12,871 nucleotides of DNA from Cephalothrix spiralis (lineage: Eukaryota > Nemertea > Palaeonemertea > Archinemertea > Cephalotrichidae): positions 1 to 12,871 of the forward strand of contig JAUCNG010213306.1 of the NCBI GenBank assembly GCA_032353305.1, read 5' to 3'. The translations under genes and the position numbers were made by a program. How positions within the stretch are numbered: the stretch's first letter is position 1; each line of letters begins with the position of its first letter. The notes under the pieces were generated by a model. The model was given only the letters and a program-made list of their open reading frames with translations, did not search any database and had not been told where the DNA came from. This document shows positions 1 through 7,761 of this stretch, one piece after another.

Positions 1-310
1 TATTAGAATTTATGATTGTAATTGTTAAATTCAATTTAAAGGTCATTTCATATAGATTTATTGATTTAATAGGCTTTAAAATATTATGTGTCAATCAAAT
101 ACCTGTTTCTATGAAACATGGGAATATATGAATGACCATGAATGTTAAATTTTGTATAGAATAAGTGAAGGTTAAAGTTTGTCTACAGCACTGTCTACAT
201 TGTATTTAAAATTAGTTTAAATTGGAACAACCATTTCCGACATCTATTGGCTAGTGAACTAACTAGAAAACTAGAGGGCGACTGATATTGGAGATTAGTA
301 AATGTATAAA

Positions 311-469
311 TTATATCTTGTATTATTACACTGCATTTAGTTCATTTCATTTCGTCAAAATGATAATCTCGAATAGCACTCTACTGAGTGAGATTCGAAA
401 TCGAATTTGGTCTCATCCGGTTGTGCGTTGTGCGAATGACATTGTGGGAACCGCGCGCAATAAAATATC
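311..469 (+). repeat. Diverged local repeat, copy A
   Basis: Positions 321-356 match 1121-1156 at about 29 of 36 bases (shared tattattacactg, then ttcattt.at.tcgtc), offset by exactly 800. The 3' part (GCGTTG at 425, GGGAAC.GCG, ending in AATAAAATATC at 459-469) matches 701-749, which has the same words in the same order with small gaps. This suggests an old dispersed element present in several decayed copies. No open frame or terminal inverted repeats were seen. Confidence 0.5.
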
Positions 470-512
470 AGCATATTAATAATGAAAAAAAGTACGGTCG
501 AGAAAGGTGACC

Positions 513-523
513 AATAAAATATC
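513..523 (+). repeat. Isolated AATAAAATATC word between copies A and B
   Basis: The same 11-base word also ends copy A (459-469) and copy B (739-749). Here it is preceded by gacc, close to the gatc that precedes it in copy B, and followed by gcgg. It may be the tail of another truncated copy of the same repeat. It contains AATAAA, so it could act by chance as a polyadenylation signal, but no transcript ending here is visible. Confidence 0.35.
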
Positions 524-645
524 GCGGACGCGTAGGTCATGAATTAAAATGATTGACAATTTATGAACATTATTTAAAGCCATGTAATAAAGCAGTGCTC
601 AATAAAATTAAATTATAAATGTCATTAATGATCATTTATTAGAAA

Positions 646-749
646 ATCATTTATTTTTATGTCGCCTACTTGAGTACTTGTTAATTGCTATAATTGAAAC
701 GCGTTGAATGATACTCATAGGGAACTGCGAAAGCGATCAATAAAATATC
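646..749 (+). repeat. Diverged local repeat, copy B
   Basis: It shares with copy A the ordered words atcattt..atgtcg, GCGTTG.AATGA, GGGAAC.GCG and CAATAAAATATC, separated by small insertions and deletions. The last word is at 739-749. The shared order over about 100 bases argues against chance, although each block is short. Confidence 0.45.
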
Positions 750-1027
750 GTGTGTATCTCGAAGTCTAGTTGATCAACGAATAATCAATACTGCCTTGGC
801 ATTATCTTAAAAGGCAGAACCGGGGTTCGGGTGGATGACCTACACGTTAAAGTATAGTTCGAAAAGGTTATTGTACTCGTTTCCGTGGGATAGAAATGTT
901 ATTCCACTGGCTTATTTGGAAAATTCCTTTTGTGTTTGAAAATAAAATCTAAATTTAAAAAAATATATATAGTTCGAATATTAATATTTTACAATAATTA
1001 TCAAATTGTCAATTCGGTATTTCTGTT

Positions 1028-1084
1028 AAAAATTTCTCGATTTTTCACTTATCCTCCGGATTCGTGAAAAATCTCGAAATTTTT
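1028..1084. repeat. Imperfect 21-bp inverted repeat (hairpin)
   Basis: Arms at 1028-1048 and 1064-1084 are complementary at about 19 of 21 positions around a 15-base loop. The inner 10 bp (GATTTTTCAC / GTGAAAAATC) are perfect. The outer flanks (tttctgtt and aacaga) extend the symmetry weakly. It may be the core of a decayed foldback element. No open frame was seen. Confidence 0.6.
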
Positions 1085-1116
1085 TACTGAAACAGACACT
1101 AATGGTTAGGTAATCT

Positions 1117-1156
1117 CTTATATTATTACACTGTAATCGATTCATTTTATGTCGTC
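1117..1156 (+). repeat. Diverged local repeat, copy C (5' part)
   Basis: It matches positions 317-356 of copy A: tattattacactg is identical and is followed by a related ttcatttta.gtcgtc. The resemblance fades after 1160, where the sequence enters the stem-loop at 1170-1215. Confidence 0.45.
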
Positions 1157-1169
1157 CTTCTCAAATCAT

Positions 1170-1215
1170 TCCGAATTGCACGCTTCCCCGTTGAATTAAC
1201 CTAGTGCAATTCGGA
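1170..1215. repeat. 12-bp perfect stem-loop
   Basis: tccgaattgcac at 1170-1181 is the exact reverse complement of gtgcaattcgga at 1204-1215, with a 22-base loop. A similar word, ttcgaatttgcac, recurs near 1293. No run of U follows, and the AT-rich eukaryotic context makes a bacterial-type terminator meaningless. It is probably part of a decayed repeat. Confidence 0.55.
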
Positions 1216-1449
1216 TCACGTGGTAGATGACGTCATAATTCAGTTTATGACATATTGTAATAATAAATATTACTTAATAAGTAGTCGATTGGTTCGAATT
1301 TGCACTCGACCTTGCGGTCTCGTGTCAAATTCTCCTAATCAAATCCAACTTAAAAGAGTTGATTTTGTACATGAATTCATTTAGATATAGATTTCACTTG
1401 AGGAGTTCACGGTACTAAAATCCTAACCTCTCGGTTGTTTATTTTTCAG

Positions 1450-1650
1450 CATGGGAAAGCCGCTCTTCATCTAGCTTCTGAAAATGGTCACACCTCCACA
1501 GCGGACGTTCTACTTCTCCACAAAGCATTTGTAAATGCTAAATCAAAAGTTGGTGTTACGCCGTTACATTTAGCTGGTCAAGAAGGTTACAATGAGCTGG
1601 TGAAACTTTTGGTGGAAAGGCATGGCGCTGCGATCGATGCCTTATCTTTG
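1450..1650 (+). CDS. TRPN1: TRPN/NOMPC-like channel, internal exon encoding two ankyrin repeats
   Basis: This 201-nt exon lies between acceptor ttatttttcag and donor ttg|gtaaat and is phase 0 at both ends (67 codons). It encodes two ankyrin repeats: HGKAALHLASENGH... with HKAFVNAKSKV, then GVTPLHLAGQEGY... ending in DALSL. Each repeat has the helix-turn-helix pattern (T/A)(P/A)LHLA...GH/Y...V..LL. In the TRPN family a long array (29 repeats in Drosophila NOMPC) forms the spring that links the channel to microtubules in mechanosensory cells. HKAFVNAK and the DALSL ending resemble NOMPC more than other ankyrin proteins, judged from memory of the family. It is the only exon in the window carrying two repeats, so an ancestral intron between them may have been lost. 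The open frame continues upstream into the intron, but the acceptor sets the exon start. Confidence 0.9.
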
Positions 1651-2172
1651 GTAAATACATTTTGAAAATCAATGGCGTAGGCTATACATGTACATGTACA
1701 ATGTAGTACCAATTTATATTTACGATGAAGTCTTGTAGTATAGTCATATATATAGGTATCGTTTTAAGGTAACGACTATTTGTTAACAGGGTAATTAGCG
1801 ATATCTTGGTAAAAATTAGTCTAAACAAAAGCAAACAAACCATGTATTTTTTAAAAGCTTTTGATATTATCTTCATGGTGTTGTTGAAAATGAGGTCCAT
1901 TTTCTTTTTGAATGTCCTTATCATAGATTTGAAAGAATGTCACTTATCCAACAGTGGAATAATATTTTTGGACCTCAATTTATGTACTTACCATTAGGGG
2001 ATAGGTTAGTTACACTTTTAAACTCGGATAATCTAGAGATTCTAAGCCAATTGGCGAAATTTGTAAACCTAGCGTCGGACCGTATAAATGATAAAATCTG
2101 TGGGTGGACCGGTACATGCAGTAACTAATTTTTCATATTTTTGTATATTAAGATTTACATCTCCGTAAATGG

Positions 2173-2228
2173 GTATATAATGTATAGATCTCATGTATAT
2201 GTGTATATATGTATATATTGTATATAAT
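2173..2228. repeat. TGTATA-rich degenerate microsatellite
   Basis: Alternating purine-pyrimidine sequence built from tatata, tgtata and tgtatatat words, interrupted once by gatctc near 2188. It is a typical simple repeat of AT-rich introns and is likely to vary in length between individuals. Confidence 0.7.
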
Positions 2229-2298
2229 TGCTATAGACAACCGTCATTAATTGCAATAAACTTATCTATCTATTAAAGATTTACCAAGTTTTAATATT

Positions 2299-2445
2299 CG
2301 TCATTTTTTAGGTTTGTTTGTTTAGTTGTTTTTCTTAAATAGCTCGTTGGAAATTTAATAGAACACATCCAAATTTGACTAAACATAAACATGTTTTCCA
2401 GGAGCTATTTAAAAAAAGCTAAACAAAGAAACCTAAAAACTGACG
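2299..2445. mobile_element. 147-bp foldback element (MITE-like)
   Basis: The left arm 2299-2345 is nearly the reverse complement of the right arm 2402-2445. Shared blocks include TTTTTAGGTTT, GTTTAG and AAATAGCTC against GAGCTATTT, CTAAAC and AAACCTAAAAA, with small gaps. The pairing continues inward (TTGGAAA with TTTTCCA), leaving a loop of roughly 40 bases. There is no open frame, as expected for a non-autonomous element that relies on a transposase elsewhere. No convincing target-site duplication was found, so the superfamily is open. Confidence 0.65.
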
Positions 2446-2586
2446 CGTAGAAAAATCTGGTTAAACTTTAATAGCGTAATTGTAATTTGTGATACACAAG
2501 CTTTTAGAATATATATGGTTTGCTATAGTTTAGACTACATTTTACCAGGATATCACCGATTTAAGGCATACAACGTTTTTTACCGT

Positions 2587-2690
2587 ATTTAACCTGACCG
2601 AGCCACCCAGGAGGAAGTGATGTGAGCTGATAAACTTGCCCAATGTTCTTCGCGTTGGGAAGTGGTGGATGAACGTACATGACTCGGAAA
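2587..2690 (-). repeat. Dispersed repeat copy 1 (possible tRNA-derived SINE fragment)
   Basis: Positions 2587-2609 match 4953-4975 at 22 of 23 bases (atttaac.tgaccgagccaccca). Weaker resemblance continues downstream (ttgcccaatgtt..cg.gt.gg against tttcccaaggtt..cg.agtagg). Read on the minus strand, the conserved block is TGGGTGGCTCGGTCAGG, close to the tRNA promoter A-box consensus TRGCNNAGYNGG. A tRNA-derived SINE is therefore possible. No B-box (GGTTCGANTCC) was found at the expected distance, so this remains weak. Confidence 0.4.
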
Positions 2691-2864
2691 ACTAGATCAC
2701 CGGCGGGTGATATCAGGGCTAGCTATATACCAATGGAAATCAGACTGTTGTCCATAACTACAGCTTCCAAGTTGAATATTATGTTTTTTATAGGTCCAGT
2801 CAGAATCCGATCTTGGCTTTTTAAACTGTAAATATATAATTATTTCTATCTATCCCATATTTAG

Positions 2865-2963
2865 GCCAAGAAAACGCCCCTGCATTTAGCTGCTCAATAT
2901 GGACAATTGGAAGTCTGCAGTACTATTCTGAAGATGAAAGGGGACGCAAATGCAACTGATGAG
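2865..2963 (+). CDS. TRPN1: TRPN/NOMPC-like channel, single-ankyrin-repeat exon
   Basis: This 99-nt exon (33 codons) starts after catatttag and ends gat gag before gtttac, with phase 0 at both ends. It encodes exactly one canonical-length ankyrin repeat: AKKTPLHLAAQYGQ, then LEVCSTILKMKG and DANATDE. TPLHLAA is the conserved first-helix signature, and the D.NATD turn matches the repeat end. No ATG lies inside until the second helix and the frame has no stop, consistent with an internal exon. The donor GAG|gtttac is the weakest in this gene (T instead of A or G at +3), so this exon is a candidate for alternative skipping. Skipping it would keep the frame. Confidence 0.88.
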
Positions 2964-3286
2964 GTTTACTAATTTTCTCTTTATTTAATGCCAAGAATTT
3001 ATAAAAAGAATGGTTAAGCATACGGTCAAGTTTTAACGATATTTAATACTATGATTCCGCTTTAAAATATATATTGTTATGTATTGGAATACGCGAAAAA
3101 GTCTTTACCTTTAAGTTAAAAACGATGGACCATATTGCGTTATCTGTTCGCTTGTCCACGATTTAATTTAATTTCACAGCTATCCGAACTAACGGTTTCC
3201 AGTTATTATCAGAATTGGATCGGGTTTTTTTATAAAAAAAGAGTTTTTGCATCTTTAATACGATATAATCCATTTTATATTTGTAG
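2964..3286 (+). other. Short intron between the second and third visible TRPN exons
   Basis: A phase-0 intron of 323 nt, the shortest in the window, bounded by gtttac and atatttgtag. It is AT-rich and contains no repeat, foldback or frame that I can support. Confidence 0.8.
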
Positions 3287-3388
3287 CATGGACAAACCCC
3301 ACTTCATTTAGCTGCTGAAAATGATCATTCTGATGTCGTTAAACTGTTCTTGAAGCATAAACCAGAGCTAGTAACAATGGCCAATACG
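3287..3388 (+). CDS. TRPN1: TRPN/NOMPC-like channel, single-ankyrin-repeat exon
   Basis: This 102-nt exon (34 codons, phase 0 at both ends) lies between acceptor atatttgtag and donor acg|gtaaga. It encodes one ankyrin repeat opening HGQTPLHLAAENDH, followed by SDVVKLFLKHKPEL and VTMANT. The words ENDHS.VVKLFLK..PEL are a characteristic stretch that I recall in insect NOMPC, which is one of the best reasons for the TRPN assignment. The long second helix and the non-canonical end (VTMANT instead of a D.NA..D turn) suggest slightly irregular stacking here, a feature known in TRPN arrays. It is followed by the largest intron of the window. Confidence 0.92.
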
Positions 3389-4654
3389 GTAAGAGATGGT
3401 TTGGTTTGGAAGTATTTTAATTATTATTTTTTCAGTTTTTCTATTGAATATGGCAATATGGCATTACATTTCTCGAAGCACATTCTTGCCTCTGGCTTAA
3501 TTACTTTTTACGATTAAGAAGGCATAATACTGATAACAGTATGCGTGTTTATAATGTATACATTTAGTAAAATACTAAATCTATGATAGTACTTACAAAT
3601 TTAAAGGGAGTCTAGATATTAAACAATAATCAGTTTTACCAACCGATTAGGTGTAAAACAATTTATGTTAGCGAATTTTATTATCTTAACTTTTGCGCGG
3701 AGTAATTCGCATGTCTGCATTTCAATGTCGACCTTCATTGTGGTTGGCGACGTAATTTATTGTGGTAAGCGCTCAAAATTTTCCCCGCAATTGAGCGTCT
3801 CTCGAAAAGCGAAAAGCCGAGTGCCAATATTTGCCACACATTTCTATTGTTGTTTATTTTACTCTTTAAATATGTGAGTCGAAGCATAATATTAAAACAA
3901 TTGGTAAATGAGATAGAAAAGTGACGTGGACTGGAATTCCATTACTTCCGGGTCTTTACAAAACGCCATCCGATTGTCAAAGTTAGTTTTAAAAGTATTA
4001 CCTGGCAAGATATTAAAAACTATTTTGAATTCCATAATATACTGATTTCCTTTAATTGTTGATAAATATCGCAGACCCTTCAATACTATAGGTTTAAATA
4101 TATTGCTACATAGACTGATCTCAACTGAGAATCATTGAAAACATTAAATTGTAATCTTTGGTTATAATTCCGGGTAGTCTCAATAGCAAATTCTAAAACG
4201 AACTAGCGACTTTTCTTCAATTTAATATGAAGATAGATTATATGTTCATTTCTATACTCAAATCAACAAAAAATTATGATAATCAGTGTGATCAACAAGT
4301 TCGTTATTAACGGACATTATTTTTCCTTTTAAAGTGAAAAAATAAAAACAAGCGAAACAATAAAATTTTATGTTAAAAATTTTTTTTTTATAACTAAATA
4401 TTTACTTCGTACAAATTCACCATTTGATGATTTGAGTTAGGCTGGAACTTTGTAAATTAATCTTAAACCAAAAATTATGGACAAAATTTCAAGTTATCTT
4501 TTATTTTTCTCAGGATAAAGTAAGTAAAATGGATAAAAACGTTGTTGGAATGAGAGTGTAGCTTTAATAACTAGTGATACGCTAATGTAATAATAACAAT
4601 TAACTATAACAATGCTTTGCAATGTTTGTGAAGTCAGTAGAACATTGATAAAAC

Positions 4655-5178
4655 AAGGGTGTCGTAGAAGGGTGCAACTAAATTTACCAAAAGTTATTTC
4701 GAATAAACTTCCCGAATAATTTTCACCGACTTCTACGTGTAAATACTTGGTTGTGAAGATCTTTAGCTATACGGCCGCAAAAGGTCATTTTCTCATAAAT
4801 AAATAAATTGGTTAACTCTACTTCGTACGTCGTGCGTCAGATGACTTCTCAAATAGCCACAGGTGGTCCGCTTGCATTATAAGCACTCTAATCTACTTAG
4901 AACTATGCACTAATTAGAGTCATAAAGGGAGACATAGCGTTCTACTCCACTTATTTAACTTGACCGAGCCACCCAACCAAGCAACATAGTTTCCCAAGGT
5001 TTGCGAAGTAGGCGCATGGTTTCGATGATCCAACAAATCACGAGGAACTTTTTCAAATATATTAAAGAGTTCACGGCCGTAATGATACAGATATTAACAA
5101 TCAGTGGATATATGATGAAAATTTATCGAAAAGTTATGTTTTGGGGTAAATTTTGTTGCATCCCTTCTTCTGCCCCCT
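4655..5178. mobile_element. hAT-like MITE with 8-bp target-site duplication
   Basis: Inverted ends at 4656-4688 and 5145-5178 share AGGG, AGAAGGG, TGCAAC and AAATTTACC in mirrored order, about 33 bases per end with several mismatches. The direct repeat GATAAAAC sits immediately outside both ends (4647-4654 and 5179-5186). That is the 8-bp length typical of hAT transposases, and the CAaGGG/CAGGGG ends also fit hAT. There is no transposase frame, so it is non-autonomous. The interior contains a copy of the dispersed gaccgagccaccca repeat (4953-4975) and a short stem (4885-4892 with 4913-4920). Confidence 0.65.
4953..5030 (-). repeat. Dispersed repeat copy 2, inside the hAT-like element
   Basis: This is the second copy of the block at 2587-2690: 22 of 23 bases identical at the start, then patchy similarity. 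Here it lies within a MITE, whereas copy 1 has no comparable ends. The shared block may therefore be an independent element that the MITE captured or received. On the minus strand it reads GGGTGGCTCGGTCAAG, similar to a tRNA A-box. Confidence 0.4.
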
Positions 5179-5224
5179 GATAAAACTAATTAGGTAGGCG
5201 ATAGAACTAGAAGTAACTAATAAC

Positions 5225-5287
5225 CTTGCGAGAACTACCCTAATAAACCAGGATTTAGTTCAATTTCGAACTAACCCCTCTCGCAAG
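5225..5287. repeat. Small foldback with 9-bp perfect ends
   Basis: cttgcgaga at 5225-5233 is the exact reverse complement of tctcgcaag at 5279-5287. A second internal stem, tagttc / gaacta, lies around the central loop. The 63-base unit could fold as a cruciform or a small RNA hairpin, but nothing shows that it is transcribed. Confidence 0.4.
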
Positions 5288-5395
5288 TGCGCTGCGATGT
5301 ATTTAGTAGAGAAGCGTACTAACAAAAATGCGGCAATAGGTTATTTCTTAGTCGTGCGTTGGTTCTGACACGGTCCGTGTGCAAAATTTGCCTTG

Positions 5396-5520
5396 AATAG
5401 TCTAGCAGTAATAAACAGTAATAAATAGTCTAGCAGTAACAAATAGTCTAGCAGTAATAAACAAATAGTCTAGCAGTAATAAACAATGACAAATAGTCTA
5501 GCAGTAATAAACAATGAAAT
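5396..5520 (+). repeat. Irregular minisatellite, five units
   Basis: Five direct copies of aatagtctagcagtaa begin at 5396, 5424, 5442, 5464 and 5492, giving steps of 28, 18, 22 and 28 bases. The core is invariant. The tails vary in steps (aca, taaaca, taaacagtaata, taaacaatgaca), suggesting slippage of the tail only. It is not a CRISPR array: the 'spacers' are short, AT-rich and related to each other, and the host is eukaryotic. Confidence 0.85.
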
Positions 5521-6258
5521 AATGAATTTCGTCAATTTAAATAATTCTAAGAGAACAGAAAAACACAGCCCATTATAAAAGTTTTAGTGTTAATCTAAAA
5601 CGGTCAATGTCATTTGAAGGGTCGCGTCGTATACGAATTTATTTCATCCTAGGGCCCCTTACAGCGAGACAAAAAGATATGCATTGTGTATCTTGCCATG
5701 TATTCGGCAGAAATGATGTACTAGACCTATATATCCAACAGAGGGCAACACAAGGGCAAAAATATCTACTACTTGACACCTTCAAATTGACAATTAAGGA
5801 CTTTCGCCAATGCAACACTTCTTTACTCTAAGCAACTATTTCACTCTCTGCATTTATCAAATTAACGAATCCTATATACTGGGTTCTAGGTAACTAGAGA
5901 AATAAAAAATAGAAATACTAATGATATCAACCAAATAGATGACTTAAATATTGTTGCTCTAAACTATTGCTTTGTAATAAATAATATATAAATGTTGTAT
6001 ACTACTAAACTAATTAACATTTAACATTTAAACAGCTTTGTTTTCAGGTCGTTCAAAAAAGTGCTATAACTATTTGATTCAGTCCCATATGGTTTTAATA
6101 AAATTTCGGTAATAAATTACCAATCACAATGACACTGAGCGAAAGGGCGTTTTTTCATTTCTCTAGTGATAACTCCTCTTAAAAACCAATAAAATATAAA
6201 TTGAACGCTTCGAAGAACAAAATCTGGGGATTCGGCAGGAGATACAAACAGTTCAAGC

Positions 6259-6457
6259 GGTGAATTCCCACTAAGCAGGAACCTGCTAAGCAGAAAATCA
6301 AAATATGCACCCCTATCTGATAATTGATTGAATAGAATCGCTCCGTTGGTTTCGGCAATGCGCGACAAGTTAATTATTAATGGATAGGGGTGCATATTTT
6401 GATTTTCTGCTTAGCGGGTTGCTGCTTAGTGGAATATCTGCTCAGTGGGTATAAACC
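6259..6457. mobile_element. 199-bp MITE with 8-bp target-site duplication
   Basis: Long arms at 6265-6317 and 6383-6435 are complementary over about 49 of 53 positions (gataggggtgcatattttg and further). The direct repeat gttcaagc flanks the unit exactly (6251-6258 and 6458-6465), an 8-bp duplication as made by hAT-type transposases. The ends read GGTGAATTCCCACT and, on the other strand, GGTTTATACCCACT. CTAAGCAG is repeated several times near both ends, a likely subterminal binding motif. The 92-codon minus frame at 6117-6395 runs across this element and is not a gene. Confidence 0.75.
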
Positions 6458-6602
6458 GTTCAAGCATACCGCTATGTTCAATAAATAATCAATTAGTAGC
6501 TCAATTATTTCTAAAATGATATCCATGCATGACTTCTTTTTTCAAGCCGTTGAGAGAGTATATCTTGAATTTTATTTTTTAACTTTTTTTGTTTGATTTT
6601 AG

Positions 6603-6707
6603 AACGGTATGACATGTGCCCATATAGCTGCTTCTAAAGGTAGCGTTGCTGTCATCAAAGAACTGATGAGATTCAACAAAGTCATCGTAACCACTGCAAG
6701 GAACAGA
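6603..6707 (+). CDS. TRPN1: TRPN/NOMPC-like channel, single-ankyrin-repeat exon
   Basis: This 105-nt exon (35 codons, phase 0 at both ends) runs from acceptor tttgattttag to the strong donor aga|gtaagt. It encodes NGMTCAHIAASKGS, then VAVIKELMRFNKV and IVTTARNR. The usual TPLHLAA is changed to TCAHIAA. The TC.HIAA..GSV.VI.EL..F pattern is, to my recollection, typical of this position in NOMPC orthologues. This makes the exon a strong identifier and shows that the change is family-specific rather than decay. The frame stays open into the intron (to 6917), but the donor and homology end at 6707. Confidence 0.92.
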
Positions 6708-7761
6708 GTAAGTTGTCGACGCTCGCTGTCAAACTGGGTTCCAATGTCGTGGGGACTGCTTACCAAACGCTTGTGTGCAAGAACAGCTCGGCAGCGAACA
6801 ATGCCTTGGGCTTTTCCTTCGATAAGACTCACTAAGAGTAACCGGTCCTTCTTCCTGGCGAAGTCTAATAAAGACGAAAATTTTGTGTATTATTGTTATG
6901 TATGTTGTTTATGCTAATACAACAAATCAAAACTATTAAAGAAAAATAGTCACGGCAAAAGGAGACTGATTTACGATTTGAATTTACTAAAAATTCACAA
7001 TGTTCTTTTAATTACCTGTAGTGGGCCGTAGCAAAAATCCATTAAAATAACGCTATTGGGCCAAAACACTCGTAACTTATATTCCTTATCATCCTGTATC
7101 ACGCTTTATTCCGAAATTGCTAGGATCGAAATCGGTGAATGCTGACATCGATCTTTCAAAACGAATTTTGAATTGCAATATTTTATGATGAAATACTACG
7201 TAAGACATACATAAATGGAATCTCTTTCATATTAGACAATAATTATAAGATCCGAGAAAAGTAATAAAGAGGTTCTGAACTATTTCGGAATTTTTTACGA
7301 AGTTACTCGAAATTTTCAACCAGATATTTTTATTGAAAACGGACTAGGACGATCGACTACAAGGAGTCTAAAATTAAATTTACTCAGACAGTGCAACTCC
7401 CAAAACGTAAATCGGAGTCTCCTTTTGCCGTAACTGTTTGTCTTTATTGTCCTTTCCGGGTCTACCGCAAGTAAAGCAGCCTGGTCAAACCGGGGGTTAA
7501 AAAATCATATAGGGCCTACACTTTAAAGAACTGCGTGGTTGTCAGACTGGTTACTGGTTTTTTCAGAGCAAATAACGGTTTCCGGCTTTATCAGCATTCA
7601 ATTATTTAAAATTCAAATCTCATATAATTAATATATCTTTAGCAAAGGGTAAATCGAGGATATTCTTGAATTTAGTTGTATAAGACAGAGAGTTAAAAAT
7701 TTGATTTGCATAAAGACTGGACAGTTCGAATTTACATCTGTTTTACTTATTTATTTTCTAG
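6708..7761 (+). other. Intron between the fourth and fifth visible TRPN exons
   Basis: A phase-0 intron of 1054 nt from gtaagt to ttattttctag. About half of it is an inverted-repeat element (6937-7446). A patch at 7486-7528 (aaccggggg...cctacac.ttaaag) resembles 816-852 upstream and may be another old dispersed repeat. The extensions of frames from exon 4 (both strands, 6599-6917) are shadows. Confidence 0.75.
6937..7446. mobile_element. About 510-bp inverted-repeat element (MITE-like)
   Basis: The left end acggcaaaaggagact..gatttacg (6952-6975) is the mirror of the right end at 7406-7431, with one 2-base gap. Complementarity extends outward in weaker form (taaagaaaaatagt at 6937-6950 against the reverse of 7432-7446). 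The interior is AT-rich without an open frame. No clean target-site duplication was found, so exact edges and superfamily are uncertain. Confidence 0.6.

Larger units (their letters stand above)
1..1449. other. Non-coding flank or intron upstream of the first visible TRPN exon
   Basis: No ankyrin-type codon run (LHLAA-like) with splice sites was found here in any frame. The stretch is AT-rich and ends in a pyrimidine-rich acceptor (ttatttttcag) at 1449. It contains three partly similar copies of a local repeat (311-469, 646-749, 1117-1156), a long imperfect hairpin (1028-1084) and a 12-bp stem-loop (1170-1215). The preceding TRPN exon must lie upstream of the window, because exon 1450-1650 starts in phase 0 in the middle of the ankyrin domain. 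The short frames at 288-479 and 355-540 look like chance. Confidence 0.6.
1651..2864 (+). other. Intron between the first and second visible TRPN exons
   Basis: A phase-0 intron of 1214 nt, from gtaaat to catatttag. It contains a short palindromic tacatgtacatgtaca run (1684-1699), a TGTATA-rich microsatellite (2173-2228), a 147-bp foldback (2299-2445) and a dispersed repeat copy (2587-2690). The frames at 1682-1924, 1806-1997 and 1937-2128 are AT-rich, overlap each other on both strands and resemble nothing, so I treat them as chance. Confidence 0.8.
3389..6602 (+). other. Large (3.2-kb) intron between the third and fourth visible TRPN exons
   Basis: A phase-0 intron from gtaaga to tttgattttag. 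From 3389 to 4654 I see only AT-rich sequence. The stretch 3660-3860 is slightly more GC-rich (with a 70-codon frame at 3665-3877) but nothing is recognisable. From 4655 on it holds a hAT-like MITE (4655-5178), a small foldback (5225-5287), a minisatellite (5396-5520), an unrecognised 74-codon frame (5607-5831) and a second MITE (6259-6457). The intron has probably grown by these insertions. Confidence 0.75.

Noticed and set aside
1285-1320. tRNA T-arm-like word (ggttcgaatttgcac)
   Set aside because: No matching acceptor stem, D-arm or anticodon arm could be found around it.
3665-3877. 70-codon plus-strand frame in a slightly GC-richer patch
   Set aside because: There is no recognisable motif, no acceptor or donor making it a TRPN exon, and no ankyrin pattern.
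5396-5520. CRISPR-like regular repeat array
   Set aside because: The spacing is irregular, the spacers are related and very short, and the sequence is clearly from an animal with spliced genes.
5607-5831. 74-codon plus-strand frame
   Set aside because: It has a CxxC-like pair (CVSCHVFGR) but no domain, promoter or splice signals that I can support. It is probably chance.
6117-6395. 92-codon minus-strand open frame
   Set aside because: It runs through the inverted arms of the MITE at 6259-6457 and has no recognisable domain. The open frame is a by-product of the element.
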